From Notospermus geniculatus (lineage: Eukaryota; Nemertea; Pilidiophora; Heteronemertea; Lineidae), in contig NMRB01000016.1 in assembly GCA_002633025.1 (NCBI GenBank), forward strand, positions 563,684-627,683: a DNA stretch of 64,000 bases. The letters are read 5' to 3'. Within the stretch, counting starts at the first letter, position 1; each line of letters starts with the position of its first letter. Shown here piece after piece: positions 48,901 to 60,489 of the stretch. The translations under genes and the position numbers were made by a program. The notes under the pieces were generated by a model. The model was not told the DNA's origin. It ran no database searches and worked only from the letters and a program-made list of their open reading frames with translations.

Positions 48901-49900
48901 TGAAAAATCCCCCCACTCCGATCTCATTATTTGCAGTACAGGGCTCAAAAATAAGGCAAAAACCAGCAAACTGACGAAGTACACCACCCTCGAGTTTGCC
49001 AACGGTAATGATCCCGACTTGAGGATAGCTTTCACTTCTACAGTGTCCTGAACTTTTGGTTTTATTTCTCTGGGATGGAAAGAAATCACCTCAAAAACTG
49101 TTTGATTCGATTCCTAGTGAAATTTCCTTTCCAATGACATAAAGTTTGCCCGTGTTAGTCATTNGATTTCAGACGGGGCTGAGAGAACATTGGTTAGTTA
49201 TATTTTTTTGCTTCAGGTTCATCGGGCCATTCAAATCCGACACCTTCTCACAATCAAGAGGAATATGGGCACCAACACTAACAGCTTCGCAGGCTCCATT
49301 ATGCATCTTTAGGGTCAGTGTAGGCCTACACCTGAGACACAGACACTAGCCTAGGCCTACTTGGTTTCCCGGGGAGGGGGTACGGGAGTAATGCAGTATT
49401 GCCGGCTGAATGGAAATTGAAGTAATGACCTTAAAATAAAAAAAAATTGTAGGCCTAGGGCATTTTTAACATTACTATCACCGTCATCTCATTATACATG
49501 TAGCCTATGTCAACGGTCGAATGATAGGCCACACACACATGCAGATTACTTTCGGCCTCAAATAAGTGACCCGCTGGCAACATTCAGAAAGAACCCGATG
49601 ATACCATAGAAAGTTGTTTCATGAACAATTACCCTATTGTGCGCCACCAATCCATGGCCAAGTTTCCAGAGTTTGACAGGGTGTTATATTGATTAAAATT
49701 ATGCAACCATTTAAGGTGAGTGGGTTCGATTCTACAACGCAGGCCTACAGCATGGCATCGGGATTGGTCAACTTGGACAGGTGACCATAGAGTCTATTAC
49801 CAACCGACTGAAAACCACCAGTGTGTCTCATTTCTACTGTCAGCGCCTGTGCTTGAGCAGACAACCCCCTGAGCACAAGAAGACGAAAGGATATGACAAC
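45963..49900. other. Intergenic region between ORP10/11 and ANHX-like genes (divergent)
   Basis: Both genes read away from here, so their promoters should lie within it. I see a nested inverted-repeat element at 48141-48412 and several taggcctac-type short motifs. A short GC-richer stretch at 48660-49050 (CGCCCGGGGC, CCAAAATGGCCC) has an open frame with no recognisable homology. A single N lies at 49164. No gene can be supported. Confidence 0.5.
48141..48412. mobile_element. Nested inverted-repeat element
   Basis: The outer ends TACACCGATTTCACAACT and AGTTGTGAAATCGGTGTA are perfect inverts. Inside, GTGCACC/TGCACCAGCCATTTCCGG and CCGGAAATGGCTGGTGCA form a second pair, then TTTTAACCTCACCACCAGGA and its inverse a third. 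The whole folds into one long hairpin. Non-coding. Confidence 0.75.
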
Positions 49901-52900
49901 ATGTCTCTCGTTTTTGGTGATCAGAACACTCATCCCGAGTGTTTCGAACTCACCATCGCAAGTTATGTGAAAATATGGAAGAATTTACTACAACAAGCGA
50001 TCAATCCAGTGACGGTTTCTGTGGCTGGAGAGATGTGTGACATCTACCGTCGCCATCGACGATTTGACGACTTGCAAAGATTCCTGGCCTCAGGAGTTTT
50101 CATTGCCAACGAAGATAAATTTTGCGTGAACGAGAAGTTTGCTCGGGCACTCGTCGTCATGCGATACAGGCAGCAAAATTTCAGGGAAGTTACCAGACTG
50201 CTGACAGTGAGTGAATTTCCGTCTTTTTTCTCCGCAAGCAAAATTCGACGAGAGTGATTGATAACTCAAACGCACACATACCGTCGCCAGTGTCAAACCC
50301 TGCTCCTCCACATCCGTGGCCCCAATCTTGGGGGGGGGGGGGGNGGGGCAAATCTTAACCTCCTTATAAAGTAACACTACTGACTTTTGCAGACATGTCG
50401 CTTCACGTTTGACTTGGCCGAATTGGTTGCTCTGTGGGATGAAGTCCATTACCAGATGTATATTTTGGAGGACCCGAGCAGGCAATTGACGCCACTACAG
50501 AAATTTCGACTCAGGAAAAGGTAAAGTTGTAAACGAAAGGACAAATAGGCCTAGTTGTGGAAACAGGGGTTCGATTTCCGGCCTCACACAGTTAGTCATG
50601 CGATGAAAGGAGCCTCGTCTTGACAGCGAAGGTTTCATCCTGGGGCTGTGGCTTCATCCTGACTTTCCGACATTATTTTGAGTTACGTAATTAGCTATCA
50701 TCTGCGCGGAAAGACCGACTATGACAATACCTTTTCTTTCTCTAGGTATCCACCACCCAAAAACATTTGTCCGACGGGCGAACGCACGACGAACGCCCTT
50801 CCGAAAGAAGCTAAGATGATTTTGCGAAAATGGTTGTGCGACCACACCCACAATCCATATCCTTCCATGCGACAAAAGGAAGAACTAGTCAGAATAACAA
50901 GGTTGGAAATCCACCAAATTAGGACGTGGTTTGCAAATACCCGGCGTCGTCTACGGGCCAAGCTGAAGAAAGAATTGGGTAACGTGAATGTAGGAAAACG
51001 TTCTAAACTTAAGATCCTCTATGGCAAGGTTGAAGATGATGAGAAGGATGAAGAAAATGCGGACAAACAAGCAGCAGACGACGGAGTCAGCATGGACGCC
51101 AGTCACATCAAATCATTGGTCGAGACGATACTAAAAATCGAAAGTCCGAACAAATCTGCCATGGTCAATTCGAGTGTTCCTTTCTCCATTGATCCACGGG
51201 CCCAGTCTCTGAAGCCGATCGCCTCACGACAGGTGGGACGCGGAGTCTGGAATAACATCCATCACGGTGTCGCCCAGCATCCGCAGAGACCGCAGTATCT
51301 TCCACCAGTGGCGGTGATGACGTGTAGGAATAACGCACCTGTGATGAGACAGACGATACCGTACAGAAATTTCCCGATGTTTCCTCCGCCGCCCTCGTCT
51401 TCACTGGCACTGCCTATCGCCGAGAAACAAATGCCAATGGTCAGTCTTCCAGGCGCAATGCCAACGCCAACGGGCAGCCGATTTGGTTTCTCAGAGATGA
51501 AGCACCAGACTCCAATGCCGAGTTACCCTTCTCAGCTCTATCTGCCAGCCCCTTCACGACAGTTGTACCAACAAGACGACGTCGTCCAGGTCTCATCAGA
51601 CGAAGACGAGAGGGGATTTGGCCAAATCAAGCATTCCATCACATCCATCTTGAATCAACAACAGCAGGATCAGTATCAAAGAGTGTTTGGAGTACCAGTT
51701 CCTCCTAAAAGTGGTTACGTTCCGCCGAGCGTCTCACAGCAGATTCAGGTCAACCAGCGGCGGTTCTTTTCTCCTCCCGCCCCTCAGCGAGTCGCCTCAA
51801 CGGTCCAGCAGGCTGCTCCTACCCCGTTTATGCCATGTACCAGGATCATGGAGCCCCGTTCAATGACCCAGGTTTCGTACCAGCAGAGACCGAAGGCACT
51901 GTTCATGCAACCAAGCTCTTCATGCATCTCGAACCAGCATCCAGCATTTGCTACTCCGCCCCAGCCATGTTGGTCGTCGACCAAAGATCGCATCTACACT
52001 CCAATTCAAATGTCGCACGGACTGTACCCGAGTCCAGTCGCGGTGTATCGTAACTTAACTAATCCCAGGCAGATCATTTCGACTGAGTCGCTATACTCGG
52101 AGACACAGTATGGATATAACCAAGTCTTGACTCCGCCCTGGACCCCGATGTCTCCCAACAACCCAAGCAACGGCGTGCAGGTTGCGCGACCACCTGAGAC
52201 AACCATACCGAAACCAGGATTCGGGTTGGTGCAGACAACGACACACCCACAAATCACTCATGTGGATTCCGACACAAAGTTGGAAAAGCCTTCTGCCGCT
52301 CGGAACCTGTTCTGCACCCCCAAGGAATCGCCTCCACCAAAAGGACTGACCATTCTCTCCAACATGGCGAAGAAAGAGATCGAACCACCTCCGATGAGGC
52401 CACCAGCACAGCTAGACGCTTCGATTCTTGATCTGAGCCATCAACAAGTCCAGCCCACTACAGAGGGAGAAAATGCTCGAACAAGGGAGATAGCCAGTAA
52501 GTATATGATTCTTCTGAAGCGAAATTCATTGGAGAGGCAATCGACTGCCTGCCATGCCTAGAGTATGACGCCAAACGGCTCGCAACACATGTCTTATTTG
52601 GAGTGCCGAACTGAAGTTATCTTTTCACAGCTGAAAAAGATCTGCCACCAACACCAGCTCTTAAGGCCGAGGACCATGACGTCAGTGAGAAGAAGGATCA
52701 CGAGAGTGATCGTGTCAACGAAGCTGATATGAGTTACCAAGGCGACGACGAAGACTTGCATGAGTAAGTGACTTTACATGTCAAATCATCGGTTGTCGTG
52801 GCATATAGTCTCAGGCAAAGTGTACTTTGTAGTATACGGATCTCTTTTCGAAGACAAAACAGACAAGACTGTGAGATGCGTTCGCTGGGTTTCCTGGAAT

Positions 52901-53556
52901 GATACGGATTTTCGTGGGGAATAAGTATTGGTAGCTGGCCTTATTTCCCTCCACTCATATTACTATGTTGTCAATCATATGGGTGTGTTTTCGTATGTTT
53001 CAGGCCCGTGCTGACCCCACTGAAGCCTCTGAATCTGGGCGACACGTTTGAACAGAACGACGATGAAGACAATCATCTGCTTCACCAGAGAAGCATCGAG
53101 AATCACCCAACCGACCAGACGACATTTGCCCATATGCCTGGCGCTACGGGTTCCCCACAAGATAGCTCCGACTACTCCCAACTGGGGAGTGTCGGCACTT
53201 TCCACGAGACCTCGAGCTTTCGATCAGAAGATGGGGGAAGTTTCCACGAGAAGAAATCAGACGTGGAACACTTGAGTCTCGAAGAAGACGACTCTGACGT
53301 CCAAGAGGAGCACAATGTTGGGAACTATCTGGATGATCCGCCCAGCTTTCCACCGCAGAATGAGGTCGGACACCTTGAGGAGCCGCTCGGATTCTTCAGT
53401 CAAGACAGGGACGGCGAGAAACCATCGAGTCTTCAGCCATTTATGGATATCAAATCAAACGGCCATGAGGAAGAGTTGCCGACGTCGGAGGGCTTGACTG
53501 TCAGCCCAATGCTCCTCACGCAGCTCTGGCAGACTCTACGCGATGGTCAGAATTAA
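49901..53556 (+). CDS. ANHX: Divergent SIX-domain/homeodomain protein, ANHX-like
   Basis: A probable nuclear DNA-binding transcription factor. Five exons, in frame to 956 aa: 49901-50206, 50393-50520, 50746-52496, 52631-52763, 53004-53556. The ATG at 49901 has A at -3. The amino part has a SIX-like domain (about aa 35-125: RFDDLQRFLASG, NFREVTRLL, LWDEVHYQMY). A linker LTPLQKFRLRKRYPPPKNIC leads to the homeodomain (about aa 160-220) with helix 3 IHQIRTWFANTRRRLRAK. W48, F49, N51 and R53 are kept, and position 50 is Ala rather than the SIX Lys. That linker and A50 match what I recall of vertebrate anomalous homeobox (ANHX). The long tail is rich in Pro, Gln and Ser, then acidic. ATTAAA at 53646 may be the poly(A) signal. 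A poly-G run with an N lies in intron 1. Confidence 0.75.
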
Positions 53557-54000
53557 ACGTCGTGAACTCACTTCTTCTCATGGACTGGTTCTGTGATAAT
53601 TTCGTGCGTTCTAAACCAAGAACCTGGTTGTTACACTGAACTTTGATTAAATACCTTGTACTTGTACTGGCATTACAATAGATGAAGAACATTCGTCTTT
53701 AATATGTTGGACATTGCAGTTCTCCCGAGAGAGGCCGACGGAGATGACGGCCGAGGGCGTGCCGCACGTGGATGCGATACTAACATCGAAATCGGAAGTC
53801 ATTCCGAGGTTACTTATTTCATCAGTTTTGTTATTGCCACACACTTTCAGTTGACTTTATGTTGGAAATTATATTTATTTTTGTTCGTCAGCTTTGTCTA
53901 GTCTTTCCTTTTTTGTGCGTGTAGAGGATGTCAGTTTCCACTGCAGCAAATGCACTGTCGATCACTGTCCTTTGAAGGGAATAATCTAAATCTATGACCA

Positions 54001-54157
54001 GGGCCCGGTTGCACGAAACTCACGACAGCGCTATCTTGGTGTTAGCGCTATCTTCATGTTAAATGACGTAAAAATCCATTGTTCTTTTACGTCATTTAAC
54101 ATCAAGTTAGCGCTAACACCAAGATAGCGCTGTCGTGAGTTTCGTGCAACCGGGCCC
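54001..54157. mobile_element. Palindromic MITE, second copy of the 13042-13204 family
   Basis: GGGCCCGGTTGCACGAAACT to AGTTTCGTGCAACCGGGCCC. Arms of about 50 bp, and the middle also pairs (TTAAATGACGTAAAA/TTTTACGTCATTTAA). Flanked by CCA and TGG. Confidence 0.88.
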
Positions 54158-54445
54158 TGGCGATTGCAGAGAAGGTGATCTGCCCTACAGACATTGCTGC
54201 TGTATAATGCGGTATGGCAAAGGGGCCTTTTTGGCCAATGACTTTCAAATCAATGTAGACGTGAAATTCATTGAACCATTGCAATCAGGAATGGAGTAAT
54301 ATGTATTTCCGGTGCAATGTCATGCACCCAATGAAACCCAAGACCCATCGGCTATGGATGCATGCAGCATCCATACAAGAGCTCTGCATGGTCATGCTTG
54401 GGGTGAGGTTACTCACTAAAACTTCTGGACAATATTGGACATTTT

Positions 54446-54572
54446 GGGTCGTATTCATAAAAAGGTTCTATCGTTAGAACCGTCTTAGGCCGGTTCCATG
54501 TGTACTGGTGAAGCACACGTGGAACCGGCCTAAGACGGTTCTAACGATAGAACTGCTTTATGAATATGACCC
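54446..54572. mobile_element. 127-bp palindromic MITE
   Basis: GGGTCGTATTCATAAA at the left and TTTATGAATATGACCC at the right. GTTCTATCGTTAGAACCGTC and its inverse form a long perfect inner stem around a short loop (TGTACTGGTGAAGCA). Non-coding. Confidence 0.8.
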
Positions 54573-54685
54573 TATGTCTCTGCAAACTTTTCGTGCAAGT
54601 AGGAAAAGTGTCCTTCATATGACAGCACTTCATGTAGCAGCAAAATGAAGAGGACATACAGTTCAGTGAAAGGTTGTACTCTGTC

Positions 54686-54859
54686 ATCAGGATACCGGTA
54701 ATAATATTACTAACATTCCCAAACAGATAAATATATATAGCAGATATATTTAAGTCATTTTAATGAAACAATATCAGGATACCGGTAATAATATTACTAA
54801 CATTCCCAAACAGATAAATATATATAGCAGATATATTTAAGTCATTTTAATGAAACAAT
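54686..54859. repeat. Exact tandem duplication, 87-bp unit
   Basis: The unit beginning ATCAGGATACCGGTAATAAT and ending TTAATGAAACAAT occurs twice with no visible difference, so the duplication is very recent or an assembly repeat. Confidence 0.9.
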
Positions 54860-55426
54860 TAATTGAGTAGATTAAATTACAAAGTCCACTTGTAATTCCT
54901 ACATCAAATTTGGAGGTGGGTGAGCAACAATACTGTTTCTTGGAGCTCAGCCACTGACATATTAATAATAGCATAGCATAGCATATGGGGCTTTGTGGTC
55001 CTATAGACACACATGTATTACCCGTAGATAGACATAGCAATTGTTCACTTTAGGAGTATAAAACACAGGCAAACTATAAACATTCAAAATTGAATGAAGT
55101 AAGTGAGAAACACAGAAGAAACTTATAAAGCAATACCAACGGGCTTCAATGTACAGGAGTTAGTCCTGATAAAATTTAAAAAATTAAAATTAAAATTGAG
55201 CAGAAGCACAAATGAAATGACAAAAAATATCCATTAAACAACCGTTAATTGATTATCATCAGTTAAAAAATGAAGCATTCTCCATCCTTACCCTTGTTTT
55301 TGTACTATACCTATCTCGTAATGTTTTAAAAAACTTTTATATGGTGGAAAATTTCAACCCTTATCACACTGCCAAATTGTAATGACGTTCTGTGGCGAAT
55401 AATCTCTTTCTGTGTTTTTTGAGAGG

Positions 55427-58400
55427 TTATAATTCTCCATGTTGGTGAGCAGGCCTGAGATTAGGTGTATCAGCATTCACCATAACGTGGGCAAAAAAAT
55501 TCATCAGTTGCTCATAGTTTTTTATAGAAATTCTCTCATTTTTTCCATGAATTCTGCTCAAGTCGCCCGGATACAAGTAGCTCGGTCGGAAGCGGTAGAT
55601 ACATTTCGAAAACTGAAGATAGAATTTCATGTCGGTGTTGGCAGGCATAACTCCTGGAATGATAACAAATTGATGATGATGAAGGAAACATCTTAGAGAA
55701 AGGAGAACATAGTAGGGATTACATTATGGTAGAACTGGGTAGACATTTGTGATAGTCAATCATATACACAATACATATGTGGGCCTCTAAGATATGGGCC
55801 TGATGACGGTATTGGCAAGGATTCCTCATAACTCAGTTATGAGGAATCCTTGCCAATACCGTCATTATGCATCCATGCATAATTGTCGTTCATACCTGGT
55901 GCAATTGCAGCATCTTTGAAAATTGTCTTGATTGATCTCTTGATGATCTGGTACCCAAAAGTCTTCTCATCATAAGGTGACATCGGATGTGGATCATTCC
56001 CTGACTCGACAGTTATCTTGACCCGATCATCGTTGATAACTTGGCGGTCATACTCAATAACCTTTGCGAAGAAAAATGGGAATGCTGAATATTAAAAGCA
56101 GGGACGATTGTTGACAGAGGTTCAAGCCTATGATTTGTTCTTTAAATGCCAAGTTTTTTGGTGCAAGTCAACTAATCTGAAGGTGCTCTTGCTTACACCA
56201 AGACTGACGACACAAATGACTGGCCAGTTTTCTATAGCTGAGTTGCTCATAGAGCTACTTTCTATGATACTAAGGTAACTCCTCACCTGTTCTAGTGTCT
56301 GTGCTGGGTGTACCCTGTGGTTAACAGTGGCTTTGGCCGACTGAGGTAGGATATTACACTGAAGATAGGAAATGGTTTGCGGCACTAAGAAATACAGGGG
56401 TTTGAGGTTTTCTTTCTTTTCATTTTACTGTCTCAAATTTCACTTCCAACAACATGAAATTCGAACCTGCCTCCAGACTCCCATTGCTCTTAATATTGGG
56501 ACAACTGAATAGCAAGAATTGCTGCCCAAATTCCATACATGCCAGGGCTGTCCCCAGTTGTATTTTATTCCAGCAAATGTGGTTCTAAAGCAATTTAGCT
56601 CAGATATTTTCCTTGCTCTTTAAATACTTCCAAACATACCTTAACTCCAGAATGGAACATGGTGACAGCAGTTGTTGTTCTAATAAGGGCATTTGTCACT
56701 GGGTTTCGAGACATGACCCTGTAGTGGAAGGTCATCCGTTAGATATCAGATTGTACGTTCATCATATCATCTAAAACATTAACATTTGATCAAGAGAATG
56801 ATAATTTTAAGGAATTGAGTTATTGACTGTATATTGGCAACTGTCAGTGAGGCCATCTTCTTGGCAAGTTCTCACATACCATGACATGACCGGTTTGAAG
56901 AGCCAGATGTTTGCTACGACAAGTCGGTTGAAGAAATTCATCTGGAAAAGAAATGAAAAGTGAGGGAGGTTATTCAATAGGGCATTAATACTCTAGTCTA
57001 GCCCTACTCACCAACTGCAAGTTCCTTCTAACAACGGTTGCTGCATGAAACTTGGGGGAGACAAATTCAGCCAGATGGGCTTGGCTGGTTGACACTGGAC
57101 AGCACTACGGTACCCGGTAGTTCATATCACTCATTTGCATGTTTCTTCCTCTCTACCACTGCCACTACTTGAATTGAATGAAGACTACCATTCCCCTGGA
57201 GGTACTGGTACATCAGAAAGCAAATAATACACCTCTCTCATTCAGAAAAAATATCCCAGATGGTTCATTGGAATGAGAAATACTGGTAGTTATTTTCTTA
57301 CTTTTGGGGCAATTGCCAGGAGAGTTCCAATTTCTGGACCATAACCCAGCATAGATGGTTGAGGATTTTCTTTGAGCCTAAAAACGAGAGCTCTCAATGT
57401 GTCATTTCTGTTCCTGATATGCATGTGTGTTGGCATGGTACACAAGGATGTCAAGCTCCACTTTAGTGATCATGATACCCTGGTTGCAACTAATAACATC
57501 TACTGGTATTCCAAAAAGAAGCTAGGCCTATGTGCCAGAAAATATAATATGTAGCAAGACTTTTGACAGTGTTGAATCAAACAACTTGAGATTTGTCCAC
57601 AAAACATGCGACATTTTTAAAGGAATTCCAAAATAAGGGATCAACACTCACTTAGTAACTGCACTTGCCAGGATGCTGATTGCTCCCTCACTATCTGGCA
57701 TTGATGAATGCCCTCCTTTGTATTCAACTGAGAGCTCTAATGTCAGATAGCCTTTCTCAGAGGTTCCGATTCTGAAAGAAGAGGGAGGGAAGTTTTAGGG
57801 CAAGAGCAGAATAACTACCATTTCATGATTGACAATCAAATCTCAGATGGTCAAATCTATGAACAGCATACCGTGTCTCATATTGCAAATGCCAAAGACA
57901 AATTTACAGAGTCGGGGAATCCAGATATTTTACAAGTGATCCAGTAGGGTGGTGTTGTTAAGTGTACATAATATTAGGAATCGAATGTTAGTAAAGGATT
58001 TTTAAGTGCTTTGTAAGAAAAACTCTTGAAATTAGATGACTAATGGTGAATGATAAAACAAATGAGAAACAGCAAATGACTGGGTGCATATCAGGCAGGT
58101 TGTTGTGGCATGAGCCTGCTTGAAACAACATATTGACTCTAAATATTAACTAAAAGCCTAACCTTGTCCATCCTTTTTGCAACTTAAATCTAGGTTAACT
58201 ACCACTACCACAAAATCCAACACCACTTCACCAAATCAGTTTAGATGATATAATAATGGTCAACCCCTAGAATGAACATGATGGATAATAGTACTGTGCA
58301 TCTGAAGTAACCTTCATCAATTTTGCATGTCAATGGCCCCAAATTCTGTTTTTGATTGGTTCTCAGATTTCTGTTGATAGTGAAATAAATGACCAAGTAG

Positions 58401-60267
58401 AAGACTATCCCAGAGGCAATCTCTCAGAGTGGTAAAAACAAAGATGAACGATACAAAGGAACTGAACACATGCCATTATTCAGAGCCAAGGGTAAGCCGG
58501 GGGTAAGCACAAGGAAATCAAACTTACAGTGCTATAGGCCCATCAACTTTTGAATCAGAGTTTGCAAGCAAAACATTTCCTTCATCATATATAAATTCAA
58601 AACTAAGGCCTCTAGACTCAAAAATCTGGGCCATGGCTTCAGCACCACTACCTGAGACCTGCAAAATAAATGTGTAGACTTTTTAATGGAGTATAGTTTA
58701 TGGCCAGCTGATCTCGCACTTACGGCTCATAGCAAACCACAAAAACCATGCCAAGATGCATCCAGTATGCTGTTTTGTGTATGACGTGCCAACTACTTAC
58801 ACAGCCACAGGTACCTGTACTTGCTTCAGCACAGATTCAGTGACAACCAAGCCTTCATCGAGAATAAATTCAAATTCTAAACCTCTAGATTGAAATAATT
58901 TTGCTATCTGTGTTGCACCTTGTTTTCCTAAGACCTGAAAAAGTGCATATTAAAAGAACCAATGATAAAATCCTAGTAGCTTAATAACAGAATTAGCTCG
59001 ATGATGACATAGACATAAACGTACGGTAACTCCTTGCACAGACTCTTTGCAGCAATTCAGCATATTTGTTCCCACCATAATCTAACAAAACAAATACCGG
59101 TAGATTTACATTGTATGTTCATACTGCTCTTTCACCTTACCTCTTCATCATGTCCAAAAGCAACATAGAATGTCCTCTGAAACTTGTGGCCTCTCTCCAG
59201 CAAATATTCAAGAGCTTCCAAAATGCCCTACAAATTTTAAAACAGTTCTGACCATTGATTGGCAATTTGACGAATGGCATTATGGTACTGTTGCTGTACC
59301 AGTTTCTAGTTGATTAAAGTGCATGTTGGCAAGGGTGCAATCAACGTTGGGCAGGTGCCATATGAGACATTTTTCAACCCTGCCTTCTAATAATAATATG
59401 CTTGCTTGCTCCTACTTCAAGATGTGACAATTGAAAAAGTTGCATGAGCAATCAAATGATTATGAGAACAATAAGGCCTCGAATGTATTTACCATGACTC
59501 CATGTTTATCATCAAGAGCCCCTCTTCCATAAATGTGTCCATCAACTATCTTGCCCTCGAAGTCTGGTTGGTCCCAATCTTGACCATCAGTGGGAACTAC
59601 ATCCAGGTGCGCACACAACAAATATGGCTTTAGGCTTGTGTCAGAGCCATGAACCTTGTACAGGAGGCTATAGTTGTTGACAACCTCATGCTGTACTCTA
59701 GGGTTGTTGTGGATATTTGGGAAGGCTGAAATTCAACAAATTGGAAGTGGTAGGTTGGCCGGGTGGGGTCAAGTAGAGTACAGCGGGCCAACCGGTGGGA
59801 AGTGACACATCTCCATACACTGCCGCTTATTTCGTGCGTGCACAGACTCGGTGCACTTCCACCCAATGGGCCACACGCCATACTCAACAGCCGGGTTAGG
59901 TTGGCCTACTAGTAGTAGTAGGACTGCCTTACGGGCTCCTTATGAAATTCATCACATGACAAACTACAGAAAATATGGATACATGCTTACCCTTCTTGAT
60001 AAACTGAACAAAAGCTTTCAACTCATCGTGACTGATTTTCTCAGGGCTGAAACTGACTGTTTTGAACTGAAGTGCCTGCTGGAACCGTTTTATTCGTTTT
60101 CCATCACCTTTGATCGCTATCCCATGGTTGGCTGATGTCACTAAATCCTCCTCATGAGGTTCGCTGAGATTTAACGCTCTAACAATGCACACGAACAAAA
60201 TAATCGCAAGAAAGCAGACGAAAAATGTGCAAGTTGTGCGGAAAATCTTTTTCCTGGGCGCCGCCAT
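55427..60267 (-). CDS. PM20D1: PM20D1, M20-family N-acyl amino acid synthase/hydrolase
   Basis: PM20D1 is a secreted or luminal zinc peptidase-fold enzyme that joins and splits fatty acids and amino acids. Eleven exons per transcript, 509 aa (human 502): 60267-59991, 59725-59493, 59227-59141, then 58934-58801 or 58658-58528, 57771-57652, 57377-57302, 56941-56880, 56718-56640, 56358-56287, 56061-55896, 55653-55427. A basic start and hydrophobic stretch ([18 protein letters not shown], aa 12-29) act as signal or anchor. Metal and catalytic residues: [10 protein letters not shown] (His, Asp), [10 protein letters not shown] (Asp), FGHDEE (Glu-Glu), DEG (Asp, in both alternative exons) and [10 protein letters not shown] (His) near the end. 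A dimerisation-type part, NHRVHPAQT, lies between. Every expected active-site residue is present. Confidence 0.95.
55803..55865. repeat. 63-nt perfect palindrome in the last PM20D1 intron
   Basis: Two 31-nt arms (ATGACGGTATTGGCAAGGAT then TCCTCATAACT) are perfect inverts around a single central base. It lies 30 nt downstream of the exon ending at 55896 on the minus strand, so the pre-mRNA could form a hairpin beside that donor. Confidence 0.85.
58528..58658 (-). CDS. PM20D1: PM20D1 alternative exon 4b (downstream of the pair)
   Basis: 131 nt between TTTTGCAG and GTAAGTTT. It encodes [17 protein letters not shown] then [16 protein letters not shown] and SKVDGPIA. Same phases as exon 4a. Splicing 4a directly to 4b would shift the frame and reach a stop inside 4b, so a working mRNA must use one of the two. 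The intron between them is 142 nt. Confidence 0.88.
58801..58934 (-). CDS. PM20D1: PM20D1 alternative exon 4a (upstream of the pair)
   Basis: 134 nt between TTTTTCAG and GTAAGTAG. It encodes [18 protein letters not shown] then [16 protein letters not shown] and KQVQVPVA. Starts in phase 0 and ends with 2 nt of a codon, like exon 4b. It aligns along its whole length with exon 4b and with the same region of other PM20D1 proteins, and includes the metal-binding Asp in DEG. It differs in the residues after DEG ([12 protein letters not shown] against [12 protein letters not shown]). Confidence 0.88.
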
Positions 60268-60489
60268 CTTGTAATAAAATCACGTGACCAATATCCGGTG
60301 TAAGACGAGTGGTAGTCCTAGGGATGCAGATGTTCGCGTTTAATACCGACCATTCTCCTGTCAGCAAGCATCCACCTAAGCAGAGCATCAGAAAATGCGG
60401 AACGCCATGGCACTGTTTGGATACCAAAGTGTGAAGTGCCACCGTGCTTCCATTTCCCCAGGTTGAGCACAATATTCAGAAGGCCCAGG

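Larger units (their letters stand above)
53557..55426. other. Region between the 3' ends of ANHX-like and PM20D1
   Basis: Convergent 3' flanks holding two palindromic elements (54001-54157, 54446-54572), an 87-bp tandem duplication (54686-54859) and AT-rich sequence. No gene is seen. Confidence 0.55.

Noticed and set aside
48737-49051. 104-codon plus-strand open frame
   Set aside because: No recognisable domain, no supporting splice pattern, and it lies in a repeat-like, GC-richer patch.
49752-49900. Earlier start for the ANHX-like gene (ATG at 49752 or in-frame GTG at 49781)
   Set aside because: The ATG at 49752 meets a stop after ten codons, and a GTG start is not normal in animals. The ATG at 49901 has a good context and keeps the whole SIX-like domain.
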